Origin: AC-69 sp035701505 | Lineage (GTDB): Bacteria > Actinomycetota > UBA4738 > HRBIN12 | NCBI GenBank assembly: GCA_035701505.1 | Contig: DASSSA010000055.1 | Span: 1-20,462 of the forward strand | DNA length: 20,462 bases | Direction of reading: 5' to 3' | Part shown: one piece after another, positions 20,460 to 20,462 of the stretch | Layout of the letters: every line of letters begins with the position of its first letter | Numbering within the stretch: the stretch's first letter is position 1 | The notes under the pieces: model-generated | Told to the model about the DNA's origin: nothing | Databases searched by the model: none | What the model saw: the letters and a program-made list of their open reading frames with translations, nothing else | Translations under genes and position numbers: made by a program

Positions 20460-20462
20460 AAG

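Overview
The window is high-GC, gene-dense bacterial chromosome with 27 protein genes and no recognisable RNA gene, insertion sequence, prophage or CRISPR array. The gene set points to an Actinomycetota (actinobacterial) chromosome: an actinobacterial-type inositol-3-phosphate synthase behind a PadR regulator, a PAC2-family protein, a DrrA/DrrB-like ABC exporter, several lipoproteins and M15 peptidases of actinobacterial type, and many apparently leaderless genes. I cannot name a genus. In such DNA very long antisense ORFs arise by chance, and I have left them out.

Layout. 1-1813 (+): the 3' part of a class III nucleotide cyclase, overlapping a stand-alone 5'-3' exonuclease, then a cold-shock protein gene with a long leader and a strong terminator. 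1900-4226 (-): a beta-propeller lipoprotein and an XRE regulator/nucleotidyltransferase pair that looks like a toxin-antitoxin cassette. 4299-5671: a VOC-fold protein, a YCII-like protein and a small membrane protein. 5792-7995 (+): an ECF-type sigma factor, an overlapping single-pass membrane protein (probable anti-sigma factor with a Rieske-like outer domain) and a polytopic membrane protein. 8042-10440: a MarR regulator divergent from a two-gene ABC exporter. 10454-13017: a cupin, a PAC2 protein, a Tag-like DNA glycosylase with a basic repeat tail, and a flavin/PLP-oxidase-fold protein. 13124-16331 (+): PadR regulator and ino1, translationally coupled, then an MFS transporter with an extra C-terminal domain. 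16328-18093 (-): a MarR/MFS exporter operon that converges on the previous gene with stop codons sharing a CTAG. 18213-20370 (+): two overlapping exported-protein genes (a lipoprotein of unknown function and an M15 peptidase), a 377-base gene-free stretch with a strong hairpin, and a GNAT acetyltransferase.

How the parts work together. The region is mainly housekeeping and stress-response: regulator/exporter pairs (MarR-ABC, MarR-MFS), a sigma/anti-sigma unit, DNA repair enzymes and inositol synthesis (precursor of phosphatidylinositol and mycothiol in actinobacteria) under a PadR repressor with a conspicuous 15-bp inverted-repeat operator. The most consistent signal at window scale is a -10 hexamer TANNNT placed exactly 6 (once 7) bases before the start codon of seven genes, a signature of leaderless transcription. 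The best candidates for less-described biology are the XRE/nucleotidyltransferase cassette with overlapping operators on a leaderless promoter, the Tag-like glycosylase lacking the family's zinc and base-contact residues and carrying an RTSKA repeat tail, and the Rieske-like anti-sigma candidate.
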